A stretch of DNA of 64,000 nt, taken from Diaporthe sp. PMI_573. Its lineage: Eukaryota > Ascomycota > Sordariomycetes > Diaporthales > Diaporthaceae. Positions 1 to 11,309 of this stretch are shown in pieces (the stretch's first letter is position 1; every line of letters begins with the position of its first letter). The stretch covers positions 186,001-250,000 of the forward strand of contig JAJTUP010000074.1 in assembly GCA_021399435.1 (NCBI GenBank), read 5' to 3'. The notes under the pieces were generated by a model that saw only the letters and a list, made by a program, of their open reading frames with translations, was not told the DNA's origin and searched no databases. Position numbers and translations under genes: made by a program.

Positions 1-382
1 TTTTCCACAAAGCCTCGTCACCACCTTCAAGTCCTCCTGGATTCATACAGCATAGAACATGCCCCGATTCATACAAGGGAACTGTTCATTAACTTGAATA
101 AGTTCACAAGGAAACATTAGACATATGAATTTCCTTGAGCTTACTAGCAAATTTGGTGCCATGTGCGGCAGACGGCAATTTTAAAGGGGGGCGGGCGTTA
201 GGCAGCACTTCGCTTGCAAGGGACAGGGGATAAAAATTGTGCCTAAGTGTCTCTCGGTGGTGCCGGATATTGTGTGGAGTTTTTAAGCTATAACTTGATG
301 ATCGTGAAGTTTTGGCTCTCGAGTCTCTTCCTAGCTACATCATCAGCTTATTCCTACCTGACATGCAAGGTTCCCCGTCACC
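1..382. other. Intergenic, upstream of the ankyrin gene
   Basis: No convincing coding sequence. A short open frame at 247-582 only overlaps the start of the ankyrin gene in another frame. The stretch presumably holds the promoter and 5' UTR of that gene; I see no clear TATA box. Confidence 0.5.
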
Positions 383-1987
383 ATGCAGTCCGAACTGTGC
401 CCCTGGGAAGAGCCAATAATCCTCGCCGCGGCCGCAGGCAAGCTGCAAGAGCTGCAACAAGAGCTGGCCAAGCAAAAGCATGTAGACACGCGCGATCTCG
501 AGTTCCAGCGCACGTCCCTGCACTGGGCCGCCCTGGGTGGTCACGACGCGGTCGTGCGGCTGCTCCTCGCCCACGGCGCTGATTTGAATGCCATCGAGCC
601 CAATCACGGCAGGACGCCGCTCCTCGAAGCTGTCGCTAGCGGGCACGAACCCGTCGTGAGGCAGCTGGCTGGTGCGGGCGCCCGCGTCGATACTGCCGAC
701 ATGCTAGGGGACACCCCATTGATCCTGGCTACAAGACAGAGCAGCGTTGCCATGGCGAGGCTGTTACTGGAAGCAGGGGCTAACCCTAATGTCTGCGACT
801 GGCGCCGCGGACAGACTCCCCTATCACTGGCGTCGGAGAAGGGACGAGACGACATAGTGGACCTGCTGCTTCATCATGGCGCGGCGGTAAGCCTTGCGGA
901 TGACGAAGGCACGGTCCCGTTGGCGTATGCTCTAAAAAGTGGACACGATGGGACATTGGCGGCAAGGGAGGCGGGCAAAGGTCCGCGAGATGCTGAGCAG
1001 ATTCTGTCAACCATGATGGTGCAACTCGAGCAACCCGACCCATATCAAGATCTCGACCAAGGGGCAGCCCTCCTGAAGGCTTCGCAAGATGGAAGGCAAG
1101 ACATTGTCAGAGATATCCTCGACGGGAACGCCCACGTTGATATCGATGTCAGAGACAAAGAGGGGCAGACGCCGCTCTCGCACGCGGCTGGGGAAGGGGA
1201 CATTGGAATTGCAACGCTGCTCCTGGACCGAGGTGCCGAAGTCAATACAGTTGACGCGATGCAGTGGACTCCTCTGATGGCCGCGGCTGAAAGAGGACTC
1301 GAGAAAATGGGTTTCCTCCTCCTGCAACGGGGAGCACATCCGGCCCCTCGGGACGCTGACGGGTTCACGCCGCTGCTACTTGCGGCATCGGCGGGATGCG
1401 CTGGGCTCGTATCCAAATTGCTGGACGCCGGGGTGGACCCAAACGCCGTGAACGAGTCGGAAGGGCTGGTCGCGATGAGCAGGGCCGCAGAACACGACCA
1501 CTTCGCTGTGGTAGAGCTCCTCCTTGCTCGTGGAGTTTCGCCAAACGTAGGTGACAGGACTCTCCTCTGTGCTTTGCGAGACCGTGATCGTTCTGAAGAG
1601 GCCGGATCTGATGGCTATCGGCTAATCCGGACGCTCGTCCAGCATGGAGCGGATGTCTTCATGGACGGCTGGACGGATGAGAGGCCGCTCGTAATTGCCG
1701 CAGAGCATGGTCTCACGGATGTCGTGGAACTCTTCTTGCAAGCCGAGTTCACGTCAACTAGAATCAGGCAGGAGCATATCCGCAACGCTGTTTGTGTCGC
1801 TGCCGAGGAGGGAGAGAAAGAGATTTTGAAGATGCCCATGGAGCATTACGTCCGTTGTGACACGAACAGTGAACTTGAGACTCCGTGGGAGTGGGCGAAG
1901 AATTACGAGTTTGGGCAGTCGTTGGAGCTTCTGCGGCCTTACTTCAGCCCAGATCCACATGGAAGAGATGATTCAGACTCGAGTTAG
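383..1987 (+). CDS. Ankyrin-repeat protein, 534 aa, intronless
   Basis: Single uninterrupted frame of 534 residues starting at the ATG at 383. At least nine ankyrin units are visible, each with the TPL-x-A-A core followed by LLL-x-x-GA-x-x-N: about residues 44-73, 76-106, 109-140, 143-172, 262-292, 296-325, 327-358, 362-390 and 436-460. Residues 180-255 lack clear repeats and may be a linker or degenerate units. No signal peptide, membrane segment or enzymatic domain is seen, and the C-terminus is acidic and serine-rich. Ankyrin repeats are protein-binding scaffolds; in fungi such ankyrin-only proteins are often remnants or relatives of NACHT-ankyrin proteins, but no NTPase region lies upstream in the 382 bases available. 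The partner and role are unknown. Confidence 0.85.
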   Translation: MQSELCPWEEPIILAAAAGKLQELQQELAKQKHVDTRDLEFQRTSLHWAALGGHDAVVRLLLAHGADLNAIEPNHGRTPLLEAVASGHEPVVRQLAGAGARVDTADMLGDTPLILATRQSSVAMARLLLEAGANPNVCDWRRGQTPLSLASEKGRDDIVDLLLHHGAAVSLADDEGTVPLAYALKSGHDGTLAAREAGKGPRDAEQILSTMMVQLEQPDPYQDLDQGAALLKASQDGRQDIVRDILDGNAHVDIDVRDKEGQTPLSHAAGEGDIGIATLLLDRGAEVNTVDAMQWTPLMAAAERGLEKMGFLLLQRGAHPAPRDADGFTPLLLAASAGCAGLVSKLLDAGVDPNAVNESEGLVAMSRAAEHDHFAVVELLLARGVSPNVGDRTLLCALRDRDRSEEAGSDGYRLIRTLVQHGADVFMDGWTDERPLVIAAEHGLTDVVELFLQAEFTSTRIRQEHIRNAVCVAAEEGEKEILKMPMEHYVRCDTNSELETPWEWAKNYEFGQSLELLRPYFSPDPHGRDDSDSS

Positions 1988-2574
1988 GGGTCTACTATTG
2001 ACAAACTTAATTTTAAATATAGTAGTATGTAAAGACTGCCTTTGGCAACGGCCCACAAGCCGATTGAGCCTCGCGAGAGCGGAAGGCACTGTTCATGGTC
2101 ACTCGTAAAGAAATTTCGCGGATGCGCTGGCCGAGGAACGAGAGGCTGGCTCTACGGGCATCTATCAGCTCTCGTGACTTCCGTCTCGGCTGAATGCATC
2201 GCAGAGCTCCGACCTTGACTGGGTTTTCTGTTGAGTTGTTGCTGGCAGACACTAATATATCTGGGCCTCATTTGAGACCAGACATTGCTGAAGGTGCTTG
2301 GGTATCTCGTTGGTGTCAAGGCCAAGTCGTTATCCCTTTCAGGTTAGGTATACTAGGCTGTATTGTCATTGGGATCAATGGATTCAAGCCTAGAACGAGC
2401 AAATCTACTCGGCTCTCGCGGTATCTGCCCGCACTGTTGGTACTCTGCTACTTTCAATCTCACTAACACGGTCACGTCCGTAATTTGCTCTTTTCTGTGC
2501 GCATAAAGTCAAACTCCATCTCCATCGACATGGCTCATGCCCTCGTAGCATCTTCGCGTTGTGTCCTGACGGCT
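1988..2574. other. Convergent intergenic region
   Basis: Lies between the 3' ends of the ankyrin (+) and SET (-) genes. It contains only short open frames without recognisable protein character; presumably 3' UTRs. Confidence 0.45.
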
Positions 2575-4094
2575 CTAGCGTTGATCTCTAAACAACCATG
2601 CCTCGAATTGTGACTCGTCAAGGCCCTTGGGTACCCTGCTTTTCTTTGAGTTCCATTTCATTGAGCATACACTATAGCTCTGGTGATCAGCCGGCTTCAT
2701 TGTGAGAGACTTCATCCTCTGGGTTGCAGGGCTGTCCCCGCCCTCAATACAGACTCTGGCATCGTAGGTCTTCGCTGCAAAGACTCCGGCGCGAGCCTGA
2801 TCACCGTGGGATACGCAGATCTGAAAGGCATCATAGTACAACCTGCAGCTGTGGGCCCCAGGGTGGCCGGTGAACTCCTTGTTCAGGGTTTGGAGTAGTG
2901 TGTGGCAATCCCGGAGACTCTCGGCCGGCTTGGTTATCATACGCATCGGGTCACCGATAGCCTCATCGAGCTGCTGGATCAGAAGACGGCGGGCGTCACT
3001 GTCTTGAAGCTGAGCAGGTGGGAGCATGCAGGTGGTGCAATGGCAATCAAAGCCGAAGGCTTGCTTCAAGAACGCCTGCCGAGTAGCAGATGGACCTCCA
3101 TGATTGTACGGAATCGTGATTTCTTCTCCGGCCTTGATTGGCCGAATCGCATGGATCGTCTCATGTTGGGCCTGATCGTTCCAATTGTTGTGGGAATTTG
3201 GGAGGCAACTGTGGTTGATGAAGCAGATATTAGGATATATCCCACCTTCAGTTGAACCTGGCCCGCCCTCAGTTGAACCTGGCCCGCAGGGCAGAGCATT
3301 TGTCCTGACTATGCCGCTCAGCACATGGTTCCCTGGGAAGTTGTTGTGAAGGGAAAAGAATTGTCGTTGCTCGGTCTTGGTCATGGCTTTGAGCTTTGCA
3401 GCCACGACCGGCTCCAGCTCCTTCGGGGGCATGGATCGAACTGTGAGGAGCGGCTTCTCACAGAGAATGCGGGTGCCTTCGGATATGTCGGCGCGAGCGA
3501 CCAGCCCTTTCCCCTTGCCAGGGAGTTCCCTGACGTCAAATAGTGGTGTGTCGAGCTCCTTCTTCGAATCAGTGCCTGTAGAGCAGGGAGCGATGCTCGT
3601 GAGGATCTCACTGTCCGCCGGCTGCGATCGAAAAAGTTAGAAACAGCCGTACCACCGGATCGAGACCCAAGTAAAGACAGGGAAAGAAAAGAAGAGAAAA
3701 AGGAAAAAGAGAAAAGAATGCAAACCTGGTCGTAGGATCTGATCGACTCGTGCACTTCTCTCCAGTTGTAGTGGCCGGACTGGTCAAGAGCCTCGTTCCA
3801 ATACTGAACTCGAGAACCAAAGTTGGCTTTCGCAACACCTGTGACAGTATCGATGTAGCTCCATGCGCGTGATTGACCAGACACCTTGGAGCTGAACCGC
3901 AGGAACTTGTGGCCCTCGAATGGCAGGCTTGGGTGTTCGCCCACTTTGAAGAGGATGTAGTTGGGCGTCACCTCGACTTGTGCGTCGTCCTTGTAGTGCT
4001 CCTTGACTGCATTGAGAAAGCGGGCCCAAAGCTGGGTATCCGCGGTTCCTTTCGAGAGGCGAGGGACCATATCGAAGCCTGCGTCAATGCCCAT
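2575..4094 (-). CDS. SET-domain protein, SMYD-like, 471 aa
   Basis: Two exons: 4094..3726 (123 codons) and 3621..2575. The intron (GT at 3725/3724, AG at 3623/3622) is in phase 0 and its removal joins two open frames. The SET domain begins about residue 158 with GKGKGLVA. It carries the diagnostic INHSCLPN motif (about 258-265), the AGEEITIPY segment that closes the active site (about 287-295) and a post-SET-like cysteine cluster FDCHCTTC (about 314-321). Together these indicate an S-adenosylmethionine-dependent protein lysine methyltransferase of the SMYD-like type common in fungi; the substrate cannot be told. Residues 1-123 form an extra N-terminal region without known motifs. No MYND zinc finger is visible. 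A 21-base in-frame tandem duplication just before the NHSCLPN motif repeats GPGSTEG. Confidence 0.85.
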
Positions 4095-5230
4095 CTTGTT
4101 CGTTCTGAGATGGAGTTATGGGATAGGTGAATGAAACTGGTTGACGTGGAAGGGCTGCACACATTGTTTTGACACCGACGGACACATGTTGTTTGGTCTT
4201 TATACCTACCCAAGTGTAACCACACCAAAGTCAGTCCGTTGATTCGGTCGGCCTCGTGCATGATATTGCCGTGCCACCTCATCAGGCCTTTGCGCTAGCT
4301 CAAGAAGGTTGTGTCTGCATCTCGCCATGTTAAAATCCGCGCGACCAAGCTTCCTATCCAGGCGGAAGGACTGCACGTAATCACAATTCCTCAACTTCCG
4401 AGGCACGCGACTGGTTCTTGACACGGCAACTTGCGCCTCCCGGTTCAACGCCGCTGCACGCCCACATGTGCAAGTACCGATCAACCGAGTGGCCTGGAAC
4501 TGGCCGTGGCCAATGCGACCCAGATCAGATGCGAGTGCACTGTTCACCATCGTCAGTGCTCCATCAGATAAACATGTCGATTGCCGACAACACTAGGCCC
4601 TGAGTAAAATGGAGCCAGGCAGGCGATCAACACTTTTGCACCCACAGAAAAGCTCAGCGACGATGGTGATCCCCCTCCGCGAATCCACAACGCACGTCAG
4701 GGTCCACAAGGCGCATAAGGAGGGGTCAAAAATTTTGGATGATCAAGTCGGACTTCGGTGAGTCCACAGAATAGTAAATAATTGCCCTAAGGTATATACA
4801 CTAGAAGTTAAGGTCTATGCAAGCATTGCCGTCCATTTTTCATTTTTTTTTCCCCCAATCGCCTCAAGGATAAAAGTTTGAGAAAGGACGTGGGGCTCGT
4901 AGGTGAGCAAGTCCTGGGATATCTTGAAATGAGTGAAACCAGGAATGCCCGTGTTGTATGAAGAACTGAAGAGAAAACGCGGCCATAAAGGAGTATCGTT
5001 TTGTTGATACCCGGATCCGCCTCCCTCCCATTGACGCCCCAAGAATGTAGATTTGTTGTTCCGGCCTCCCAAATTTGTGGGCCTGGGAACCTTGGATATC
5101 ATGCCAAATGCCTCGTGATGGGTTTTGGAAAGGAAATTCGTCAAGCCTCCCGTACCCAGATGGGCGGGTATGAGAAGCCGGGGTCATCAGACTGGAGACC
5201 AGCAGCACTCGCACTGGCAGCTGGGTCGGC
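4095..5230. other. Intergenic, no gene seen
   Basis: About 1.1 kb between the start of the SET gene and the stop of the beta-barrel protein gene. Open frames here are short and lack codon or protein character. Contains the SET-gene promoter and the 3' flank of the next gene. Confidence 0.45.
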
Positions 5231-6142
5231 TTAGGAAGCCCAGTTCCAGGAGATGTCGATGCGGCCGTCGGCCAGGTCGGCGAGCTCCTCGAACAGCTTC
5301 TGCGACACGTCGATGCTACCCTGCTTGCAGCCGGGGCACTTGTCGCGGATGGTACCGGTGGAGTGCTTGCCGTTGGCGTTGTTGTAGATCTTGATGGTCT
5401 TGCCGCACATGGGGTTGCCGTTGGACTGCGATCCCATGGTCTCGGCCGACATGGCGACGATGTTGTCGGTCATGTCCTTGCCGCTGTCGTCCTCACCACA
5501 GGCACCAAGGCCCACGGCGTAGTAGGTCAGATCTCCGGTCAGGTAGCCGGATCCCAGGAAAGAGGCTGCGTTGGTGTTTGTGTCGACGGTGGAGCCGGAG
5601 CTGGAGCCCGTGTCAGGCGACGCCGCAGGGGTGTTGACAGCCGCGACGGACGGGGCAGCGGGAGTCTCAACCTGGGGTGCTACCGGCGCGGGTGAGGGGG
5701 CCTCGACGGTGGGCTGGGGAGCGACATAGACAGACGAGGAGCTGCTGCTGGTCGTGGGGGCGGGAGCGGGAGCAACAACCGCCGGGGGCGAGCTGGGGGT
5801 CTCAGCGGCGGGCGGCGGGGCAACGACCTGGGGCGCGCTGGATGGGAGAGCCGAGGAGCCCTCGAAGAACTGGCCGCCGGCTGAGGATGTGGAGGTGGCC
5901 AGGGTGGTCGACGGAGTTTCCGGGCTGTGGGTGGGGGTGATCCACTCGGTGGTGGTGCCGTCGACGAGCTCGGTCACGGTCTCGGTGACCCAGACCGTGT
6001 CCCACTGGGTGACGAGATCACGCTTGTGGTGGTGCTGGTGGGCAGCACGGGCCGGGTGCTGGTGCTGGTGGTGGCCATGAGGCTGGGCGATGGCCGTCGA
6101 GGCCAGGGCGGTGATGATGAGGGATGCTGTCGTTGACTTCAT
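5231..6142 (-). CDS. Secreted RlpA/expansin-like double-psi beta-barrel protein, 303 aa
   Basis: Single-exon gene. Residues 1-19 form a signal peptide (hydrophobic core LIITALASTAIA). It is followed by a His-rich stretch (nine His between residues 22 and 39) ending in a Lys-Arg dibasic site (40-41). A Ser/Thr/Pro/Ala-rich linker, probably O-glycosylated, runs to about residue 195. The C-terminal ~100 residues are a double-psi beta-barrel of the RlpA/expansin/barwin type: GDLTYYAVGLGACG at the start, MCGKTIKI, then TIRDKCPGC and a terminal DISWNW segment. This arrangement is that of the fungal Asp f 7-like family of secreted cell-wall-associated proteins. Such barrels loosen or bind wall polysaccharides; no catalytic activity is claimed. 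The gene stands alone, with long noncoding stretches on both sides. Confidence 0.88.
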   Translation of the reverse strand: MKSTTASLIITALASTAIAQPHGHHQHQHPARAAHQHHHKRDLVTQWDTVWVTETVTELVDGTTTEWITPTHSPETPSTTLATSTSSAGGQFFEGSSALPSSAPQVVAPPPAAETPSSPPAVVAPAPAPTTSSSSSSVYVAPQPTVEAPSPAPVAPQVETPAAPSVAAVNTPAASPDTGSSSGSTVDTNTNAASFLGSGYLTGDLTYYAVGLGACGEDDSGKDMTDNIVAMSAETMGSQSNGNPMCGKTIKIYNNANGKHSTGTIRDKCPGCKQGSIDVSQKLFEELADLADGRIDISWNWAS

Positions 6143-8763
6143 GATGAACGATTCTAAGCCGATAGCGTTGGATACGATCGAGGCGACCCTTGCTGGAGAA
6201 GATGAATGAAGGTGGGTAGGTGATTGAGCCGAAAGGGTGCAGGCTGGCTACACTGGAATGTTGTCTCGAGCGTGTAAGTGGTCTTGTCTTTGTCTTGGAT
6301 GCCGTATGTTTTCGGGTCAAGCCACTGGTTGGAACTGTCCGCTTTCTGTTGCCAATGTGTGGTTGGTAGGACCGTGGGTGATGAGAATTGTCTTTCTCGT
6401 CAAAAAGTGAACGTTGGAGCACTGCTCGGTGGAAGGAAGGAATGAATGAAGGACAGAGCCTCTCTGGAGCAAGTGAAGAGCAAAAGGGCGTTGTGAGCGT
6501 GATGAAGAGGGGGCCGGAAAGGGGAGAGTGCCTGGCGTGGGAAGCAAGGGGGGGGGAATATATTTATGAATGACTAGACCACACCACCTGGGCATGTCTA
6601 GGCATGTCCACCTTCGGGGCTGAGGGCACAACCTGCCGTTGGGTCCCAGGCCGGGGGCGTCGGCTAGCGGAGGGAAACAGAAAGGGAACAGGGGCCCACA
6701 ACATGACCGAGAACAGGAAACAGAAAACAGGAACAGAACGTTGCATGTGCTACTGTGTACGGAAAAGGAATGCCCATTCCACATGGCAAGTGTGCCCCAC
6801 AGCAACACTCGGAGTAATCAAAGAAGGGCTTAGACCCGTGCGGGAGACCTTGTTCTGCTTGGCCGGTTTCTTTCTCTGCGTGGCCCCAGAATATCCCCGT
6901 CGTCCCGCGGCGGCAGCAAATTGGACAGGCCCGACCTTGAAACAAAAAAAAAAAAACAGACGAACGGACGGTCAGCGCACCAGCGCACACCTCGTCACTA
7001 TTCAGGGGCAAGGAAAAGAAAAGGTTTGACGGACTCCCGACAAGGGGCCATGCCGGCACGAGGATTCTGTCATGGCCAAACTGACCATTGACGGCGCGTC
7101 GTTGGCTCCTGGGCGCAGCTGTGATCAGCCCGGCTCATCCTTCCACCTGCAAGGTACAGGGTGGGATCCCTGCCGATAGTCAGGCACAAGTAATGCGAGC
7201 GTCGTATTTTTTACGTCCAGCACTCTGACTCTCCCGAAGTGGGCGTGCGCGTGTGTGTGGATGTGGCTGCAGGGGCTGGTCTGTCTGTGAGACCGGGGAA
7301 TCACACAACACAGCAGCAAGCTCGGACAAGTCAGTCCTTGCTCATCAGCCGGTCCTGCAGTCGCAACTTCTGGCCGGTTGGTAACAGTAGTGTAGTCTCG
7401 CAGTCTCGTTGCGCCAGGGCAATTACCGCCTTGGCCTCCCTCCTCCTCGTTGCTTTTTTCGCCCTCGTTCCTGAACAGCCAGGCAGACTATCCGTTGCCC
7501 GGTTCCGATGTAATAAGCCCGAGTATCGCAGACACTGCACATGGTGCATGGTACATATGTGGTGTAGATTAGCATGTGTGCTGAGCCCCAGTGAGGGAGG
7601 GATCGTCGATGATCCGGGTCCCTGATCCTGGACCCACGCGCAGCCCGCCTGCCCGCCCCTCCTTGATCGACAAAGTTGGAATCAGAGTTGGAACAACGTG
7701 AGATCTGTTTTTGCGGGAATTTGCTACCCCCTTGCCTGTGCGCGTGGAGACGTTGTGGAGGCCTCGACCTCGATGGACTCTTACCACCTCTGCATCTTGC
7801 GTCATGAAGGCAATGTCATGATGTTTCCTAGGTACACAGCAGCAAGGCAAAGGGCATTCCAAGGTTTACTGCAACCGCTGGGGATCCAGACCGTTGGGGG
7901 ATGCCCCATCTTCTTTGACACCCATCACACGCGGGCGGTAATTATGCCTCTCGGCCCGTGGGTGACACTGTCTCATTGGCATGGCAATTGGCTTCTTTGC
8001 TCCTCTGGCGAAAACCTTGAGATCTAGACCTCCTTTCACACTGCATGTGCTGTAAGGGAAGTACACCTGTTGGCGCTTGACATGACGACGCTTCTTGTGA
8101 GGAGACGGCCAGACGGCGCCTGGTAGCGTCCTGCGCCTGCGTACCGTGCCACTGCCAGAAATTGCCGCAGGCGCGAGGCGGTAGGATGCCGACAAGGAGG
8201 GGGAGGCGGGCCTGGACCTCAAACTCTGATTTCTATTACCTCTCTCCTATGCACGCTCTATAATGGTTGAGTGCCACCTAGCCTGCCTGCTAGACAGCCA
8301 GTCAAGCGTGTCAGTCAAGCAGGACAAGTTGCACTGCGGAGTCATCTTTCCTGCAGCAAGATCATCGGGGACACGTCCGAAGCTGACCTCCTTGCCTGGC
8401 TGTCTTGCAGCGGGCCGTCGTGCAAGCGAGGCGATCTCACTGCCGGGACCCACGAGGCCCTCCTCCTCTGCCTCTTCTTGGTCTCCACTTGCGGCGAGCA
8501 TTTTCGCATTGTGGCCAAAGGCTGTCAAAACTCTGCTCTAGAAAAAAGGAGGAAAAAAGAAAGCAGCTTTTTCCTGCGGGGTCGCGTCTGGTCTAACATG
8601 GAACTTGGCCAACCGGACTGTAGCGACACTCGTCCCGGCGCAGTTCTGCACAGGTTGGTGCCGGCAGCCGTTGCTTCGGGGGTACCCACAGTCTACAGTA
8701 TGTGGTATAGTAAGTGTCAATCAAGCTGGCCACAGCGCCGAGTCTGGCACCAGTGGTCGCAGC
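6143..8763. other. Long intergenic region, no gene seen
   Basis: About 2.6 kb between the start of the beta-barrel gene and the stop of the EFM6-like gene. Many overlapping open frames of 60-160 codons occur on both strands, but all are low-complexity or basic GC-rich readings with no domain. The 500 bases next to 6142 probably contain the 5' UTR and promoter of the secreted protein, with polypurine runs near 6420-6560. A poly-A run lies at 6943-6955. Confidence 0.45.
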
Positions 8764-9965
8764 TCAAGATGCCTGTGCCTGGGATCTGCTGGTGAAGGTG
8801 TAGAGGAAGAGACCCTGTCTGCTAAATACGGGCCGTTCGTCGTCAGCGATTTCGGTCACGACAAAGGCCTTTTTAGCGTTCTTCAGGAACTGCATGTCTG
8901 CGCGCCGTCTCTTCATGAAACAGAAGTAGACGGTAGCGGAGGGGCAAAGCGCCAGGAGGTCCTTTAGTGTCTGCAGCAGGAGCGGGAAGGCGGGCTCGAA
9001 GTAGACACAGTCGGCAGCTAGGATCACATCCGGCCTGAATTCTACTGTCTCCGCCGGCAATGGCTCGCCCCTGTGGATTTGCTGTCGTGGTTAGCTACGG
9101 CACCGGGGGTGGGACACGATAGGGCAGAAGGGCGTGACACTGCATGTCGCCAGCGTAGCCGATAGACAGGTGGTGGTCTCGGGTATTCTGTCCCGGAGAG
9201 GGACGAAGGGTGGCAGGGTTGGTTGGGATTTGGGGTCTACGATATGCGTGCGGGAGGGAGTAGTATGGTCTACTGCAGGTCTTCACGCACCAGTTCAGCA
9301 CCGAAGGCTTGACACGGCCTTTGGCGTTGTTGAGGAGGACATTGTGGCCCATCAGGCTCAGCATCTCCAACTGGTCGGTAATGTGGAGAGGATGGCTGAG
9401 CCTGCACCCGTTCGCTACCGCCAAGCCGACGAGACCTCCACCAGCTCCGATCTCCAATCTGGTGCACCAGTCGATGTCAGCTCCCTGCGTCTCCTCTTTT
9501 TTATTTCTGTCTTCTTCCTCTGCCGCTCTCCCACCTGTTCCTGCCCCTGCCCCTCATAGTACGGTACGACCTGCACGACACGACCAAGGTGCGACGGCAT
9601 GGCACCGCCCGACACAACAGACGGTCACGCAGGCCAATGACAGAGATGAGGAGGGCAGGACAGGGAGGGGCAGGGTGAGGTAGGGCAGGGCAGGAGAGGG
9701 ACAAGTGCTACGAGACTCACATGCGTGCATCTCGGAGCTCTTCCCGGTGGTATCGCAGCATATGCCTTGCCAGCACCACACCCGCTGGCCACGTCTGACC
9801 TCCGCATCCCGAGGCAAGGTCCTCGTGGACCTTCAATGGCGTCGCAAGCAGGCCGCCGAAGTCTAGTGCCGTGTCGCCGGCAGGCTTGTAGTCGGGGAGG
9901 GGCGCAAAGTCGACGCCAAAGGCGGACGGGTCCAGCTCAGGCGAGGACGAACGAGAGAGCTTCAT
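8764..9965 (-). CDS. EFM6: EFM6-like (METTL21 family) protein-lysine methyltransferase, 239 aa
   Basis: Three exons: 9965..9721, 9458..9291 and 9070..8764, joined by phase-2 introns (9720-9459, 9290-9071) with GT-AG ends. Splicing creates LEIGAGGGLVG (the glycine-rich SAM-binding motif I, around residue 83) and the LNWGEPLP junction. The later DVILAADCVYFEPAF holds the DxxY-type motif of the METTL21 family, and the strand near the C-terminus reads TVYFCFMKRRRAD. Length and architecture match small cytosolic seven-beta-strand lysine methyltransferases; in yeast Efm6 modifies elongation factor eEF1A. The assignment to EFM6 rather than another METTL21 paralogue rests on general resemblance. The start is the first ATG of exon 1 (MKLSRSSSPELD). 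Confidence 0.82.
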
Positions 9966-11309
9966 CGTGGGGGTTGGACGCTTGGTGAGGCGAGTTGAGA
10001 GCCGTGAGGACGAAGCACTAAGTGGTGAGAGGTGAGGGATGAGGGATGAGAGACGAGGGATGAGGGATGAGGCAGTAGAGGTGAGTGATGAGTTTTTGAG
10101 GGGAGGTGAGAGTTGAGAGTTGACAGGACGACAAGAAAAAAGCAGGGGTCGATGCAGAGGCAGTGAGGACAGCGCACGATAGGCAGGGCGGTGAAGAAAA
10201 TATGGTGTTGCTGATGCCGACGCGGATTCCGTGGCGATAAGCTCAAATGGGCCGGGCTGGGCTCAATCACTTGACGATGAGTTGAGTGGATGCACCCCAC
10301 GATACACACGATATGCGATACGCGATGCACAACACACACGCACACACGCACACACGATACGGCCGCAGAAACAAACGGCAGGACGGACGAGGAGGGGCCG
10401 CTGTCGGTGGCGAAGTGGCCCCCCTTTTCTCCCGAATTATCTTTCTCAGAGCAAAAGATCCGCTGCAAGCAAGTGCGGGTTTGTCGGAGCTCCATGACGC
10501 CGTGCCGACGTCGTTGGCGCCATCGTGAATCGCCGGCCGCCCCAGAGCCTAAAGCATACTAGGGAGGGACTGTGTGTACGACCAAGGTACCAAGGAGAGG
10601 GTCATCAAACAAATCACAGCAGGAGACTGCCGATTTTCTACTCACATCTGATGAGCATGAGCTTCAGTTCTCGACTTATCCATGATGAAATTGACTGAAC
10701 TTGATTGACTCAATTGAAGTGGACTCAAGTGGACTGAACCGAATCATCCCTTGCTCACGTTTGCTGGCAACTTGGCACTTGTACTGGCATCTGTTCCTCT
10801 TTCTCCCGACCAAATCATCCACCATCATGGACACCCAAAGGGGAGACGATTCTTCCTTCACCAAGTCGGCAGCACCGAGGGAGCAAGACAGCGCAGGTAC
10901 TTCTCTCCCTTCCCTCCAGCTTTTTGCTTGTCTCCCCGTTCGAACCCTCCCTTAACCCTAAACTCAACCGTCGACTGGAATGTTGACTCAACTACAGCCT
11001 CCTAGTCCCGGCCTCCTGGTCTGGCCTGGCCATGCATTGATCTCGTCTCCGGCCACCCGTCCATCTCAACCGAGGGGTGCACGACAAGATGGCCTCAGGG
11101 GGCCTCAAGGGATGGATGAGCCTCCTTCGCTTCGACATGTCTTCGGCCATGTCTCCGATCATGTCTCCTGGTAGGCCATGACCTTGTGCCATCCTTCTCT
11201 CCCATGGCTTTCTCGTCGTCTGCTGGCAATCCTGTCTTCGCCTTGCCTTGCCTTGCCTGTCTTGTGACCTCATGAACTCGGCGCCCAACGACCCTCGTGA
11301 CACCAGACA
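9966..11309. other. Divergent promoter region between EFM6-like and Axl2-like genes
   Basis: About 1.3 kb holding the 5' flanks of two divergently transcribed genes. Simple repeats are visible: a GAGGGAT-rich tract about 10028-10080 and an ACACACGC tract about 10330-10358. Open frames (for example on the minus strand 9962-10495) are serine/proline low-complexity readings and are not taken as genes. Confidence 0.5.
10028..10080 (+). repeat. Degenerate GAGGGAT(GA) minisatellite
   Basis: Repeated gatgagg/gatgaga units lie directly upstream of the EFM6-like start codon, in its 5' UTR or promoter. Confidence 0.6.

Noticed and set aside
10950..10965. Telomere-like words (ttaaccctaaac)
   Set aside because: A single imperfect occurrence, no array.
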